Source of the DNA: Hydractinia symbiolongicarpus
Lineage: Eukaryota; Cnidaria; Hydrozoa; Anthoathecata; Hydractiniidae
Direction of reading: 5' to 3'
Assembly (NCBI RefSeq): GCF_029227915.1
Contig: NC_079879.1
Location: forward strand, 434,001-498,000
Length of the DNA stretch: 64,000 nt
The notes beneath the pieces were generated by a model. The model was not told the DNA's origin. It made no database searches and saw only the letters and a list, made by a program, of their open reading frames with translations. This document shows positions 49,391 to 63,322 of this stretch, in pieces (position 1 is the stretch's first letter; every line of letters begins with the position of its first letter). A program made the position numbers and the translations under genes.

Positions 49391-51415
49391 GACGCTTAAG
49401 AAAAGGAGTTTAATCTCCGGCAAACGAAAACCCGTGATTTCTCGTAAATCCCGGACCCGGCCCGTATAGTCAAAAGTACACAAAGAAAGTACGCAAGGAG
49501 TAAACTCATTTCCCGAACGATTCTTTAAATTATTTTTTCACCACTAAAACGCATGAGACTTGTAGTTTTCAAAAGTGATTTCATTTTTGATGAGACGCTG
49601 AATAAAACAAGTTTAATCGCCGGCAAACGAAAACCCGCGATTTCCCGTAAATCCCAGGCTTGGCCCGTATAGTCGAATGTATAAAAAGAAAGTACCCAGG
49701 GAGTAAACTCATTTCCCGAACGATTTTTTAAATTATTTTTTCACCACTAAAACGCATGGGACTTGTAGTTTTTAAAAATGATTTCATTTTTGAAGAGACG
49801 CTGAATAAAAGGAGTTTAATCTCCGGCAAACGAAAACCCGCGATTTCCCGTAAATCCCGGCCCCGGCCCGTATAGTCAAAAATTCACAAAGAAAGTACGA
49901 AGGGAGTAAACTCATTTCCCGAACGATTCTTTAAATTATTTTTTCCCCACTAAAACGCATGGGACTTGTAGTTTTCAAAAATGATTTCATTTTTGAAGAG
50001 ACGCTGAATAAAAGAAGTTTAATCGCCGGCAAACAAAAACCGCGATTTCCCGTAAATCCCGGGCTTGACCCGTTTAGTCGAATGTATACAAAGAAAGTAA
50101 ACTGGGAGTAAACTCATTTCCCGAACGATTCTTTAAATTATTTTTTCACCACTAAAACGCATGAGACTTGTAGTTTTCAAAAATGATTTCATTTTTGATG
50201 AGACGCTGAATAAAAGAAGTTTAGTCGCGGGCAAACAAAAAACGCGATTTCCCGTATATCCCGGACTCGGCCCGTATAGTCGAATGTATACAAAGAAAGT
50301 ACCCAGGGAGTAAACTCATTTCCCGAACGATTTTTTAAATTATTTTTTCACCACCAAAACGCATGAGACTTGTAGTTTTCAAAAATGATTTCATTTTAAA
50401 TGAGACGCTGAATAAAAGGAGTTTAATCTCCGGCAAACGAAAACCCGCGATTTCCCGTAAATCCCGGCCCCGGCCCGTATAGTCAAAAATGCACAAAGAA
50501 AGTACGAAGGGAGTAAACTCATTTCCCGAACGATTCTTTAAATTATTTTTTCCCCACTAAAACGCATGGGACTTGTAGTTTTCAAAAATGATTTCATTTT
50601 TGAAGAGACGCTGAATAAAAGAAGTTTAATCGCCGGCAAACAAAAACCGCGATTTCCCGTAAATCCCGGGCTTGACCCGTTTAGTCGAATGTATACAAAG
50701 AAAGTAAACTGGGAGTAAACTCATTTCCCGAACGATTCTTTAAATTATTTTTTCACCACTAAAACGCATGAGACTTGTAGTTTTCAAAAATGATTTCATT
50801 TTTGATGAGACGCTGAATAAAAGAAGTTTAATCGCGGGCAAACAAAAACCGCGATTTCCCGTATATCCCGGACTCGGCCCGTATAGTCGAATGTATACAA
50901 AGAAAGTACCCAGGGAGTAAACTCATTTCCCGAACGATTTTTTATATTATTTTTTCACCACCAAAACGCATGAGACTTGTAGTTTTCAAAAATGATTTCA
51001 TTTTTGATGAGACGCTGAATAAAAGGAGTTTAATCTCCGGCAAACGAAAACCCGCGATTTCCCGTAAATCCCGACCCCGGCCCGTATAGTCAAAAATACA
51101 CAAAGAAAGTACGCAGGGAGTAAACTCATTTCCCGAACGATTCTTTAAATTATTTTTTCCCCAATAAAACGCATGGGACTTGTAGTTTTCAAAAATGATT
51201 TCATTTTTGAAGAGACGCTGAATAAAAGAAGTTTAATCGCCGGCAAACAAAAACCGCGATTTCCCGTAAATCCCGGGCTTGACCCGTTTAGTCGAATGTA
51301 TACAAAGAAAGTAAACTGGGAGTAAACTCATTTCCCGAACGATTTTTTAAATTAATATTTTACCACTAAAACGCATGAGACTTGTAGTTTTCAAAAATGA
51401 TTTCATTTTTGATGA
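49391..51415 (+). repeat. Modular HOR unit, 10 monomers (2,025 bp)
   Basis: Units are counted from the A-monomer marker GACGCTTAAGAAAAGG. Order here: A, B, C, D, E2, C2, D, E, F, G. Markers: A ATTTCTCGTAAATC; B AATAAAACAAG and GTATAAAAAG; C GTCAAAAATTC and GTACGAAGG; D AAGAGACG with GACCCGTTTAG then ATTCTTTAAATTA; E TCGCGGGC and TTTTTTATATTA; F CCCGACCCCGG and CCCCAATAAAACG; G like D but ending TTAATTTTTTACC or TTAATATTTTACC; E2 TTTAGTCGCGGGC; C2 CATTTTAAATGAG. Confidence 0.85.
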
Positions 51416-52833
51416 GACGCTTAAGAAAAGGAGTTTAATCTCCGGCAAACGAAAACCCGTGATTTCTCGTAAATCCCGGACCCGGCCCGTATAGTCAAAA
51501 GTACACAAAGAAAGTACGCAAGGAGTAAACTCATTTCCCGAACGATTGTTTAAATTATTTTTTCACCACTAAAACGCATGAGACTTGTAGTTTTCAAAAG
51601 TGATTTCATTTTTGATGAGACGCTGAATAAAACAAGTTTAATCGCCGGCAAACGAAAACCCGCGATTTCCCGTAAATCCCAGGCTTGGCCCGTATAGTCG
51701 AATGTATAAAAAGAAAGTACCCAGGGAGTAAACTCATTTCCCGAACGATTTTTTAAATTATTTTTTCACCACTAAAACGCATGGGACTTGTAGTTTTTAA
51801 AAATGATTTCATTTTTGAAGAGACGCTGAATAAAAGGAGTTTAATCTCCGGCAAACGAAAACCCGCGATTTCCCGTAAATCCCGGCCCCGGCCCGTATAG
51901 TCAAAAATTCACAAAGAAAGTACGAAGGGAGTAAACTCATTTCCCGAACGATTCTTTAAATTATTTTTTCCCCACTAAAACGCATGGGACTTGTAGTTTT
52001 CAAAAATGATTTCATTTTTGAAGAGACGCTGAATAAAAGAAGTTTAATCGCCGGCAAACAAAAACCGCGATTTCCCGTAAATCCCGGGCTTGACCCGTTT
52101 AGTCGAATGTATACAAAGAAAGTAAACTGGGAGTAAACTCATTTCCCGAACGATTCTTTAAATTATTTTTTCACCACTAAAACGCATGAGACTTGTAGTT
52201 TTCAAAAATGATTTCATTTTTGATGAGACGCTGAATAAAAGAAGTTTAATCGCGGGCAAACAAAAACCGCGATTTCCCGTATATCCCGGACTCGGCCCGT
52301 ATAGTCGAATGTATACAAAGAAAGTACCCAGGGAGTAAACTCATTTCCCGAACGATTTTTTATATTATTTTTTCACCACCAAAACGCATGAGACTTGTAG
52401 TTTTCAAAAATGATTTCATTTTTGATGAGACGCTGAATAAAAGGAGTTTAATCTCCGGCAAACGAAAACCCGCGATTTCCCGTAAATCCCGACCCCGGCC
52501 CGTATAGTCAAAAATACACAAAGAAAGTACGCAGGGAGTAAACTCATTTCCCGAACGATTCTTTAAATTATTTTTTCCCCAATAAAACGCATGGGACTTG
52601 TAGTTTTCAAAAATGATTTCATTTTTGAAGAGACGCTGAATAAAAGAAGTTTAATCGCCGGCAAACAAAAACCGCGATTTCCCGTAAATCCCGGGCTTGA
52701 CCCGTTTAGTCGAATGTATACAAAGAAAGTAAACTGGGAGTAAACTCATTTCCCGAACGATTTTTTAAATTAATATTTTACCACTAAAACGCATGAGACT
52801 TGTAGTTTTCAAAAATGATTTCATTTTTGATGA
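51416..52833 (+). repeat. Modular HOR unit, 7 monomers (1,418 bp)
   Basis: Order A, B, C, D, E, F, G. D, E and G are 202-bp monomers, which explains the length of 7 times 203 less 3. One substitution was noted near 51,548 (GATTGTTTAAA). Confidence 0.88.
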
Positions 52834-54251
52834 GACGCTTAAGAAAAGGAGTTTAATCTCCGGCAAACGAAAACCCGTGATTTCTCGTAAATCCCGGACC
52901 CGGCCCGTATAGTCAAAAGTACACAAAGAAAGTACGCAAGGAGTAAACTCATTTCCCGAACGATTCTTTAAATTATTTTTTCACCACTAAAACGCATGAG
53001 ACTTGTAGTTTTCAAAAGTGATTTCATTTTTGATGAGACGCTGAATAAAACAAGTTTAATCGCCGGCAAACGAAAACCCGCGATTTCCCGTAAATCCCAG
53101 GCTTGGCCCGTATAGTCGAATGTATAAAAAGAAAGTACCCAGGGAGTAAACTCATTTCCCGAACGATTTTTTAAATTATTTTTTCACCACTAAAACGCAT
53201 GGGACTTGTAGTTTTTAAAAATGATTTCATTTTTGAAGAGACGCTGAATAAAAGGAGTTTAATCTCCGGCAAACGAAAACCCGCGATTTCCCGTAAATCC
53301 CGGCCCCGGCCCGTATAGTCAAAAATTCACAAAGAAAGTACGAAGGGAGTAAACTCATTTCCCGAACGATTCTTTAAATTATTTTTTCCCCACTAAAACG
53401 CATGGGACTTGTAGTTTTCAAAAATGATTTCATTTTTGAAGAGACGCTGAATAAAAGAAGTTTAATCGCCGGCAAACAAAAACCGCGATTTCCCGTAAAT
53501 CCCGGGCTTGACCCGTTTAGTCGAATGTATACAAAGAAAGTAAACTGGGAGTAAACTCATTTCCCGAACGATTCTTTAAATTATTTTTTCACCACTAAAA
53601 CGCATGAGACTTGTAGTTTTCAAAAATGATTTCATTTTTGATGAGACGCTGAATAAAAGAAGTTTAATCGCGGGCAAACAAAAACCGCGATTTCCCGTAT
53701 ATCCCGGACTCGGCCCGTATAGTCGAATGTATACAAAGAAAGTACCCAGGGAGTAAACTCATTTCCCGAACGATTTTTTATATTATTTTTTCACCACCAA
53801 AACGCATGAGACTTGTAGTTTTCAAAAATGATTTCATTTTTGATGAGACGCTGAATAAAAGGAGTTTAATCTCCGGCAAACGAAAACCCGCGATTTCCCG
53901 TAAATCCCGACCCCGGCCCGTATAGTCAACAATACACAAAGAAAGTACGCAGGGAGTAAACTCATTTCCCGAACGATTCTTTAAATTATTTTTTCCCCAA
54001 TAAAACGCATGGGACTTGTAGTTTTCAAAAATGATTTCATTTTTGAAGAGACGCTGAATAAAAGAAGTTTAATCGCCGGCAAACAAAAACCGCGATTTCC
54101 CGTAAATCCCGGGCTTGACCCGTTTAGTCGAATGTATACAAAGAAAGTAAACTGGGAGTAAACTCATTTCCCGAACGATTTTTTAAATTAATTTTTTACC
54201 ACTAAAACGCATGAGACTTGTAGTTTTCAAAAATGATTTCATTTTTGATGA
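52834..54251 (+). repeat. Modular HOR unit, 7 monomers (1,418 bp)
   Basis: Order A, B, C, D, E, F, G, as in the preceding unit. Differences noted: GTCAACAATAC near 53,928, and TTAATTTTTTACC in place of TTAATATTTTACC in the last monomer. Confidence 0.88.
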
Positions 54252-55871
54252 GACGCTTAAGAAAAGGAGTTTAATCTCCGGCAAACGAAAACCCGTGATT
54301 TCTCGTAAATCCCGGACCCGGCCCGTATAGTCAAAAGTACACAAAGAAAGTACGCAAGGAGTAAACTCATTTCCCGAACGATTCTTTAAATTATTTTTTC
54401 ACCACTAAAACGCATGAGACTTGTAGTTTTCAAAAGTGATTTCATTTTTGATGAGACGCTGAATAAAACAAGTTTAATCGCCGGCAAACGAAAACCCGCG
54501 ATTTCCCGTAAATCCCAGGCTTGGCCCGTATAGTCGAATGTATAAAAAGAAAGTACCCAGGGAGTAAACTCATTTCCCGAACGATTTTTTAAATTATTTT
54601 TTCACCACTAAAACGCATGGGACTTGTAGTTTTTAAAAATGATTTCATTTTTGAAGAGACGCTGAATAAAAGAAGTTTAATCGCCGGCAAACAAAAACCG
54701 CGATTTCCCGTAAATCCCGGGCTTGACCCGTTTAGTCGAATGTATACAAAGAAAGTCAACTGGGAGTAAACTCATTTCCCGAACGATTTTTTAAATTAAT
54801 TTTTTACCACTAAAACGCATGAGACTTGTAGTTTTCAAAAATGATTTCATTTTTGATGAGACGCTGAATAAAAGGAGTTTAATCGCCGGCAAACGAAAAC
54901 CCGCGATTTCCCGTATACCCCGGACTCGGCCCGTATAGTCGAATGTATACAGAGAAAGTACCCAGGGAGTAAACTCATTTCCCGAACGATTTTTTAAATT
55001 ATTTTTTCACCACTAAAACGCATGGGACTTGTAGTTTTCAAAAATGATTTCATTTTTGAAGAGACGCTGAATAAAAGAAGTTTAATCGCCGGCAAACAAA
55101 AACCGCGATTTCCCGTAAATCCCGGGCTTGACCCGTTTAGTCGAATGTATACAAAGAAAGTAAACTGGGAGTAAACTCATTTCCCGAACGATTCTTTAAA
55201 TTATTTTTTCACCACTAAAACGCATGAGACTTGTAGTTTTCAAAAATGATTTCATTTTTGATGAGACGCTGAATAAAAGAAGTTTAATCGCGGGCAAACA
55301 AAAACCGCGATTTCCCGTATATCCCGGACTCGGCCCGTATCGTCGAATGTATACAAAGAAAGTACCCAGGGAGTAAACTCATTTCCCGAACGATTTTTTA
55401 TATTATTTTTTCACCACCAAAACGCATGAGACTTGTAGTTTTCAAAAATGATTTCATTTTTGATGAGACGCTGAATAAAAGGAGTTTAATCTCCGGCAAA
55501 CGAAAACCCGCGATTTCCCGTAAATCCCGACCCCGGCCCGTATAGTCAAAAATACACAAAGAAAGTACGCAGGGAGTAAACTCATTTCCCGAACGATTCT
55601 TTAAATTATTTTTTCCCCAATAAAACGCATGGGACTTGTAGTTTTCAAAAATGATTTCATTTTTGAAGAGACGCTGAATAAAAGAAGTTTAATCGCCGGC
55701 AAACAAAAACCGCGATTTCCCGTAAATCCCGGGCTTGACCCGTTTAGTCGAATGTATACAAAGAAAGTAAACTGGGAGTAAACTCATTTCCCGAACGATT
55801 TTTTAAATTAATTTTTTACCACTAAAACGCATGAGACTTGTAGTTTTCAAAAATGATTTCATTTTTGATGA
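54252..55871 (+). repeat. Modular HOR unit, 8 monomers (1,620 bp)
   Basis: Order A, B, G, H, D, E, F, G, where H carries AATCGCCGG and TATACCCCGG. The C-D interior of the 7-mer is replaced by G-H-D. Private changes include GAAAGTCAACTGG near 54,756 and GTATCGTCG near 55,339. Confidence 0.85.
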
Positions 55872-57693
55872 GACGCTTAAGAAAAGGAGTTTAATCTCCG
55901 GCAAACGAAAACCCGTGATTTCTCGTAAATCCCGGACCCGGCCCGTATAGTCAAAAGTACACAAAGAAAGTACGCAAGGAGTAAACTCATTTCCCGAACG
56001 ATTCTTTAAACTATTTTTTCACCACTAAAACGCATGAGACTTGTAGTTTTCAAAAGTGATTTCATTTTTGATGAGACGCTGAATAAAACAAGTTTAATCG
56101 CCGGCAAACGAAAACCCGCGATTTCCCGTAAATCCCAGGCTTGGCCCGTATAGTCGAATGTATAAAAAGAAAGTACCCAGGGAGTAAACTCATTTCCCGA
56201 ACGATTTTTTAAATTATTTTTTCACCACTAAAACGCATGGGACTTGTAGTTTTTAAAAATGATTTCATTTTTGAAGAGACGCTGAATAAAAGAAGTTTAA
56301 TCGCCGGCAAACAAAAACCCGCGATTTCCCGTAAATCCCGGACCCGGCCGTATAGTCGAATGTATACAAAGAAAGTAAACTGGGAGTAAACTCATTTCCC
56401 GAACGATTTTTTAAATTAATTTTTTACCACTAAAACGCATGAGACTTGTAGTTTTCAAAAATGATTTCATTTTTGATGAGACGCTGAATAAAAGAAGTTT
56501 AGTCGCGGGCAGACAAAAAACGCGATTTCCCGTATATCCCGGACTCGGCCCGTATAGTCGAATGTATACAAAGAAAGTACCCAGGGAGTAAACTCATTTC
56601 CCGAACGATTTTTTAAATTATTTTTTCACCACCAAAACGCATGAGACTTGTAGTTTTCAAAAATGATTTCATTTTAAATGAGACGCTGAATAAAAGGAGT
56701 TTAATCTCCGGCAAACGAAAACCCGCGATTTCCCGTAAATCCCGGCCCCGGCCCGTATAGTCAAAAATTCACAAAGAAAGTACGAAGGGAGTAAACTCAT
56801 TTCCCGAACGATTCTTTAAATTATTTTTTCCCCACTAAAACGCATGGGACTTGTAGTTTTCAAAAATGATTTCATTTTTGAAGAGACGCTGAATAAAAGA
56901 AGTTTAATCGCCGGCAAACAAAAACCGCGATTTCCCGTAAATCCCGGGCTTGACCCGTTTAGTCGAATGTATACAAAGAAAGTAAACTGGGAGTAAACTC
57001 ATTTCCCGAACGATTCTTTAAATTATTTTTTCACCACTAAAACGCATGAGACTTGTAGTTTTCAAAAATGATTTCATTTTTGATGAGACGCTGAATAAAA
57101 GAAGTTTAATCGCGGGCAAACAAAAACCGCGATTTCCCGTATATCCCGGACTCGGCCCGTATAGTCGAATGTATACAAAGAAAGTACCCAGGGAGTAAAC
57201 TCATTTCCCGAACGATTTTTTATATTATTTTTTCACCACCAAAACGCATGAGACTTGTAGTTTTCAAAAATGATTTCATTTTTGATGAGACGCTGAATAA
57301 AAGGAGTTTAATCTCCGGCAAACGAAAACCCGCGATTTCCCGTAAATCCCGACCCCGGCCCGTATAGTCAAAAATACACAAAGAAAGTACGCAGGGAGTA
57401 AACTCATTTCCCGAACGATTCTTTAAATTATTATTTCCCCAATAAAACGCATGGGACTTGTAGTTTTCAAAAATGATTTCATTTTTGAAGAGACGCTGAA
57501 TAAAAGAAGTTTAATCGCCGGCAAACAAAAACCGCGATTTCCCGTAAATCCCGGGCTTGACCCGTTTAGTCGAATGTATACAAAGAAAGTAAACTGGGAG
57601 TAAACTCATTTCCCGAACGATTTTTTAAATTAATTTTTTACCACTAAAACGCATGAGACTTGTAGTTTTCAAAAATGATTTCATTTTTGATGA
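55872..57693 (+). repeat. Modular HOR unit, 9 monomers (1,822 bp)
   Basis: Order A, B, G-variant, E2, C2, D, E, F, G. The G-variant joins AAGAGACG to GACCCGGCCGTATAG, so it is itself a chimera with a monomer like the one at about 47,830. E2 here carries GGGCAGACAAAA. Confidence 0.82.
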
Positions 57694-58908
57694 GACGCTT
57701 AAGAAAAGGAGTTTAATCTCCGGCAAACGAAAACCCGTGATTTCTCGTAAATCCCGGACCCGGCCCGTATAGTCAAAAGTACACAAAGAAAGTACGCAAG
57801 GAGTAAACTCATTTCCCGAACGATTCTTTAAATTATTTTTTCACCGCTAAAACGCATGAGACTTGTAGTTTTCAAAAGTGATTTCATTTTTGATGAGACG
57901 CTGAATAAAACAAGTTTAATCGCCGGCAAACGAAAACCCGCGATTTCCCGTAAATCCCAGGCTTGGCCCGTATAGTCGAATGTATAAAAAGAAAGTACCC
58001 AGGGAGTAAACTCATTTCCCGAACGATTTTTTAAATTATTTTTTCACCACTAAAACGCATGGGACTTGTAGTTTTTAAAAATGATTTCATTTTTGAAGAG
58101 ACGCTGAATAAAAGAAGTTTAATCGCCGGCAAACAAAAACCGCGATTTCCCGTAAATCCCGGGCTTGACCCGTTTAGTCGAATGTATACAAAGAAAGTAA
58201 ACTGGGAGTAAACTCATTTCCCGAACGATTTTTTAAATTAATTTTTTACCACTAAAACGCATGAGACTTGTAGTTTTCAAAAATGATTTCATTTTTGATG
58301 AGACGCTGAATAAAAGGAGTTTAATCGCGGGCAAACAAAAACCGCGATTTCCCGTATATCCCGGACTCGGCCCGTATAGTCGAATGTATACAAAGAAAGT
58401 ACCCAGGGAGTAAACTCATTTCCCGAACGATTTTTTATATTATTTTTTCACCACCAAAACGCATGAGACTTGTAGTTTTCAAAAATGATTTCATTTTTGA
58501 TGAGACGCTGAATAAAAGGAGTTTAATCTCCGGCAAACGAAAACCCGCGATTTCCCGTAAATCCCGACCCCGGCCCGTATAGTCAAAAATACACAAAGAA
58601 AGTACGCAGGGAGTAAACTCATTTCCCGAACGATTCTTTAAATTATTATTTCCCCAATAAAACGCATGGGACTTGTAGTTTTCAAAAATGATTTCATTTT
58701 TGAAGAGACGCTGAATAAAAGAAGTTTAATCGCCGGCAAACAAAAACCGCGATTTCCCGTAAATCCCGGGCTTGACCCGTTTAGTCGAATGTATACAAAG
58801 AAAGTAAACTGGGAGTAAACTCATTTCCCGAACGATTTTTTAAATTAATTTTTTACCACTAAAACGCATGAGACTTGTAGTTTTCAAAAATGATTTCATT
58901 TTTGATGA
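57694..58908 (+). repeat. Modular HOR unit, 6 monomers (1,215 bp)
   Basis: Order A, B, G, an E-variant with AAGGAGTTTAATCGCGGGC, F, G. This is the shortest unit. The E-variant joins an H-like front to an E back, consistent with deletion of H-front-to-E-front (two monomers) from an 8-mer of the A-B-G-H-D-E-F-G type. Confidence 0.85.
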
Positions 58909-60528
58909 GACGCTTAAGAAAAGGAGTTTAATCTCCGGCAAACGAAAACCCGTGATTTCTCGTAAATCCCGGACCCGGCCCGTATAGTCAAAAGTACACA
59001 AAGAAAGTACGCAAGGAGTAAACTCATTTCCCGAACGATTCTTTAAATTATTTTTTCACCACTAAAACGCATGAGACTTGTAGTTTTCAAAAGTGATTTC
59101 ATTTTTGATGAGACGCTGAATAAAACAAGTTTAATCGCCGGCAAACGAAAACCCGCGATTTCCCGTAAATCCCAGGCTTGGCCTGTATAGTCGAATGTAT
59201 AAAAAGAAAGTACCCAGGGAGTAAACTCATTTCCCGAACGATTTTTTAAATTATTTTTTCACCACTAAAACGCATGGGACTTGTAGTTTTTAAAAATGAT
59301 TTCATTTTTGAAGAGACGCTGAATAAAAGAAGTTTAATCGCCGGCAAACAAAAACCGCGATTTCCCGTAAATCCCGGGCTTGACCCGTTTAGTCGAATGT
59401 ATACAAAGAAAGTAAACTGGGAGTAAACTCATTTCCCGAACGATTTTTTAAATTAATTTTTTACCACTAAAACGCATGAGACTTGTAGTTTTCAAAAATG
59501 ATTTCATTTTTGATGAGACGCTGAATAAAAGGAGTTTAATCGCCGGCAAACGAAAACCCGCGATTTCCCGTATACCCCGGACTCGGCCCGTATAGTCGAA
59601 TGTATACAAAGAAAGTACCCAGGGAGTAAACTCATTTCCCGAACGATTTTTTAAATTATTTTTTCACCACTAAAACGCATGGGACTTGTAGTTTTCAAAA
59701 ATGATTTCATTTTTGAAGAGACGCTGAATAAAAGAAGTTTAATCGCCGGCAAACAAAAACCGCGATTTCCCGTAAATCCCGGGCTTGACCCGTTTAGTCG
59801 AATGTATACAAAGAAAGTAAACTGGGAGTAAACTCATTTCCCGAACGATTCTTTAAATTATTTTTTCACCACTAAAACGCATGAGACTTGTAGTTTTCAA
59901 AAATGATTTCATTTTTGATGAGACGCTGAATAAAAGAAGTTTAATCGCGGGCAAACAAAAACCGCGATTTCCCGTATATCCCGGACTCGGCCCGTATAGT
60001 CGAATGTATACAAAGAAAGTACCCAGGGAGTAAACTCATTTCCCGAACGATTTTTTATATTATTTTATCACCACCAAAACGCATGAGACTTGTAGTTTTC
60101 AAAAATGATTTCATTTTTGATGAGACGCTGAATAAAAGGAGTTTAATCTCCGGCAAACGAAAACCCGCGATTTCCCGTAAATCCCGACCCCGGCCCGTAT
60201 AGTCAAAAATACACAAAGAAAGTACGCAGGGAGTAAACTCATTTCCCGAACGACTCTTTAAATTATTTTTTCCCCAATAAAACGCATGGGACTTGTAGTT
60301 TTCAAAAATGATTTCATTTTTGAAGAGACGCTGAATAAAAGAAGTTTAATCGCCGGCAAACAAAAACCGCGATTTCCCGTAAATCCCGGGCTTGACCCGT
60401 TTAGTCGAATGTATACAAAGAAAGTAAACTGGGAGTAAACTCATTTCCCGAACGATTTTTTAAATTAATTTTTTACCACTAAAACGCATGAGACTTGTAG
60501 TTTTCAAAAATGATTTCATTTTTGATGA
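58909..60528 (+). repeat. Modular HOR unit, 8 monomers (1,620 bp)
   Basis: Order A, B, G, H, D, E, F, G, the same as 54,252-55,871. Differences noted include GGCCTGTATAG near 59,182 and TTATTTTATCACC near 60,063. Confidence 0.85.
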
Positions 60529-61429
60529 GACGCTTAAGAAAAGGAGTTTAATCTCCGGCAAACGAAAACCCGTGATTTCTCGTAAATCCCGGACCCGGCC
60601 CGTATAGTCAAAAGTACACAAAGAAAGTACGCAAGGAGTAAACTCATTTCCCGAACGATTCTTTAAATTATTTTTTCACCACTAAAACGCATGAGACTTG
60701 TAGTTTTCAAAAGTGATTTCATTTTTGATGAGACGCTGAATAAAACAAGTTTAATCGCCGGCAAACGAAAACCCGCGATTTCCCGTAAATCCCAGGCTTG
60801 GCCCGTATAGTCGAATGTATAAAAAGAAAGTACCCAGGGATTAAACTCATTTCCCGAACGATTTTTTAAATTATTTTTTCACCACTAAAACGCATGGGAC
60901 TTGTAGTTTTTAAAAATGATTTCATTTTTGAAGAGACGCTGAATAAAAGAAGTTTAATCGCCGGCAAACAAAAACCGCGATTTCCCGTAAATCCCGGGCT
61001 TGACCCGTTTAGTCGAATGTATACAAAGAAAGTAAACTGGGAGTAAACTCATTTCCCGAACGATTTTTTAAATTAATTTTTTACCAATAAAACGCATGAG
61101 ACTTGTAGTTTTCAAAAATGATTTCATTTTTGATGAGACGCTGAATAAAAGGAGTTTAATCGCCGGCAAACGAAAACCCGCGATTTCCCGTATACCCCGG
61201 ACTCGGCCCGTATAGTCGAATGTATACAAAGAAAGTACCCAGGGAGTAAACTCATTTCCCGAACGATTTTTTAAATTATTTTTTCACCACTAAAACGCAT
61301 GGGACTTGTAGTTTTCAAAAATGATTTCATTTTTGAAGAGACGCTGAATAAAAGAAGTTTAATCGCCGGCAAACAAAAACCGCGATTTCCCGTAAATCCC
61401 GGGCTTGACCCGTTTAGTCGAATGTATAC

Positions 61430-62180
61430 AAAGAAAGTAAACTGGGAGTAAACTCATTTCCCGAACGATTTTTTAAATTAATTTTTTACCACTAAAACGC
61501 ACAAGACTTGTAGTTTTCAAAAACAATTTCATTATTGATGAGACGCTGAATAAAAGGAGTTTAATATCCGGCAAACGAAAACCCGCGATTTCCCGTAAAT
61601 CCCGGCCTCGGCCCGTATAGTCAAAAGTATACAAATAAAGTACGCAGGGAGTAAACTCATTTCCCGAACGATTCTTTAAATTATTTTTTCACCACTAAAA
61701 CGCATGAGACTTGTAGTTTTCAAAAATGATTTCATTTTTGATGAGACGCTGAATAAAAGAAGTTTAGTCGCGGGCAAACAAAAACCGCGATTTCCCGTAT
61801 ATCCCGGACTCGGCCCGTATAGTCGAATGTATACAAAGAAAGTACCCAGGGAGTAAACTCATTTCCCGAACGATTTTTTAAATTATTTTTTCACCACCAA
61901 AACGCATGAGACTTGTAGTTTTCAAAAATGATTTCATTTTAAATGAGACGCTGAATAAAAGGAGTTTAATCTCCGGCAAACGAAAACCCGCGATTTCCCG
62001 TAAATCCCGGCCCCGGCCCGTATAGTCAAAAATACACAAAGAAAGTACGAAGGGAGTAAACTCATTTCCCGAACGATTCTTTAAATTATTTTTTCCCCAC
62101 TAAAACGCATGGGACTTGTAGTTTTCAAAAATGATTTCATTTTTGAAGAGACGCTGAATAAAAGAAGTTTAATCGCCGGC
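61430..62180 (+). repeat. Segment reused from the 11-mer block
   Basis: Matches 47,862-48,612 at an offset of about 13,568 bp: GTAAACTGG, CACAAGACTTG with ATTATTGATGAG and TTTAATATCCGG, TTTAGTCGCGGGC, CATTTTAAATGAG, GTACGAAGG and CCCCACTAAAACG. Only a few differences were seen (for example AAAAACCGCG versus AAAAAACGCG), so exchange over at least 13 kb is likely to have been fairly recent. Confidence 0.8.
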
Positions 62181-63119
62181 AAACGAAAACCCGCGATTTC
62201 CCGTAAATCCCAGGCTTGGCCCGTATAGTCGAATGTATAAAAAGAAAGTACCCAGGGAGTAAACTCATTTCCCGAACGATTTTTTAAATTATTTTTTCAC
62301 CACTAAAACGCATGGGACTTGTAGTTTTCAAAAATGATTTCATTTTAGAAGAGACGCTGAATAAAAGAAGTTTAATCGCTGGCAAACAAAAACCGCGATT
62401 TCCCGTAAATCCCGGGCTTGACCCGTTTAGTCGAATGTATAAAAAGAAAGTAAACTGGGAGTAAACTCATTTCCCGAACGATTTTTTAAATTAATTTTTT
62501 ACCACTAAAACGCATGAGACTTTTAGTTTTCAAAAATGATTTCATTTTTGATGAGACGCTGAATAAAAGGAGTTTAATCACCGGCAAACGAAAACCCGCG
62601 ATTTCCCGTATACCCCGGACTCGGCCCGTTTAGTCGAATGTATACAAAGAAAGTAAACTGGGAGTAAACTCATTTCCCGAACGATTTTTTAAATTAATTT
62701 TTTACCACTAAAACGCATGAGACTTGTAGTTTTCAAAAATGATTTCATTTTTGATGAGACGCTGAATAAAAGGAGTTTAATCGCCGGCAAACGAAAACCC
62801 GCGATTTCCCGTATACCCCGGACTCGGCCCGTATAGTCGAATGTATACAAAGAAAGTACCCAGGGAGTAAACTCATTTCCCGAACGATTTTTTAAATTAT
62901 TTTTTCACCACTAAAACGCATGGGACTTGTAGTTTTCAAAAATGATTTCATTTTTGAAGAGACGCTGAATAAAAGAAGTTTAATCGCCGGCAAACAAAAA
63001 CCGCGATTTCCCGTAAATCCCGGGCTTGACCCGTTTAGTCGAATGTATACAAAGAAAGTAAACTGGGAGTAAACTCATTTCCCGAACGATTTTTTAAATT
63101 AATTTTTTACCACTAAAAC

Positions 63120-63322
63120 GCATGACACTTGTAGTTTTCAAAAATGATTTCATTTTTGATGAGACGCTGAATAAAAGGAGTTTAATCTCCGGCAAACGAA
63201 AACCCGTGATTTCCCGTAAATCCCGGACCCGGCTCGTATAGTCAAAAGTACACAAAGAAAGTACGCAGGGAGTAAACTCATTTCCCGAACGATTCTTTAA
63301 ATTATTTTTTCACCACTAAAAC
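63120..63322 (+). repeat. Alpha-like monomer 37 kb from the 9-mer HOR
   Basis: Carries CCCGTGATTTCCC and GACCCGGCTCGTATAG, the combination typical of alpha monomers at 15.9-25.4 kb and of one monomer near 26,560. It has the private change CATGACACTTG. It is the clearest trace of region-2 monomers in the right part of the window. Confidence 0.65.
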
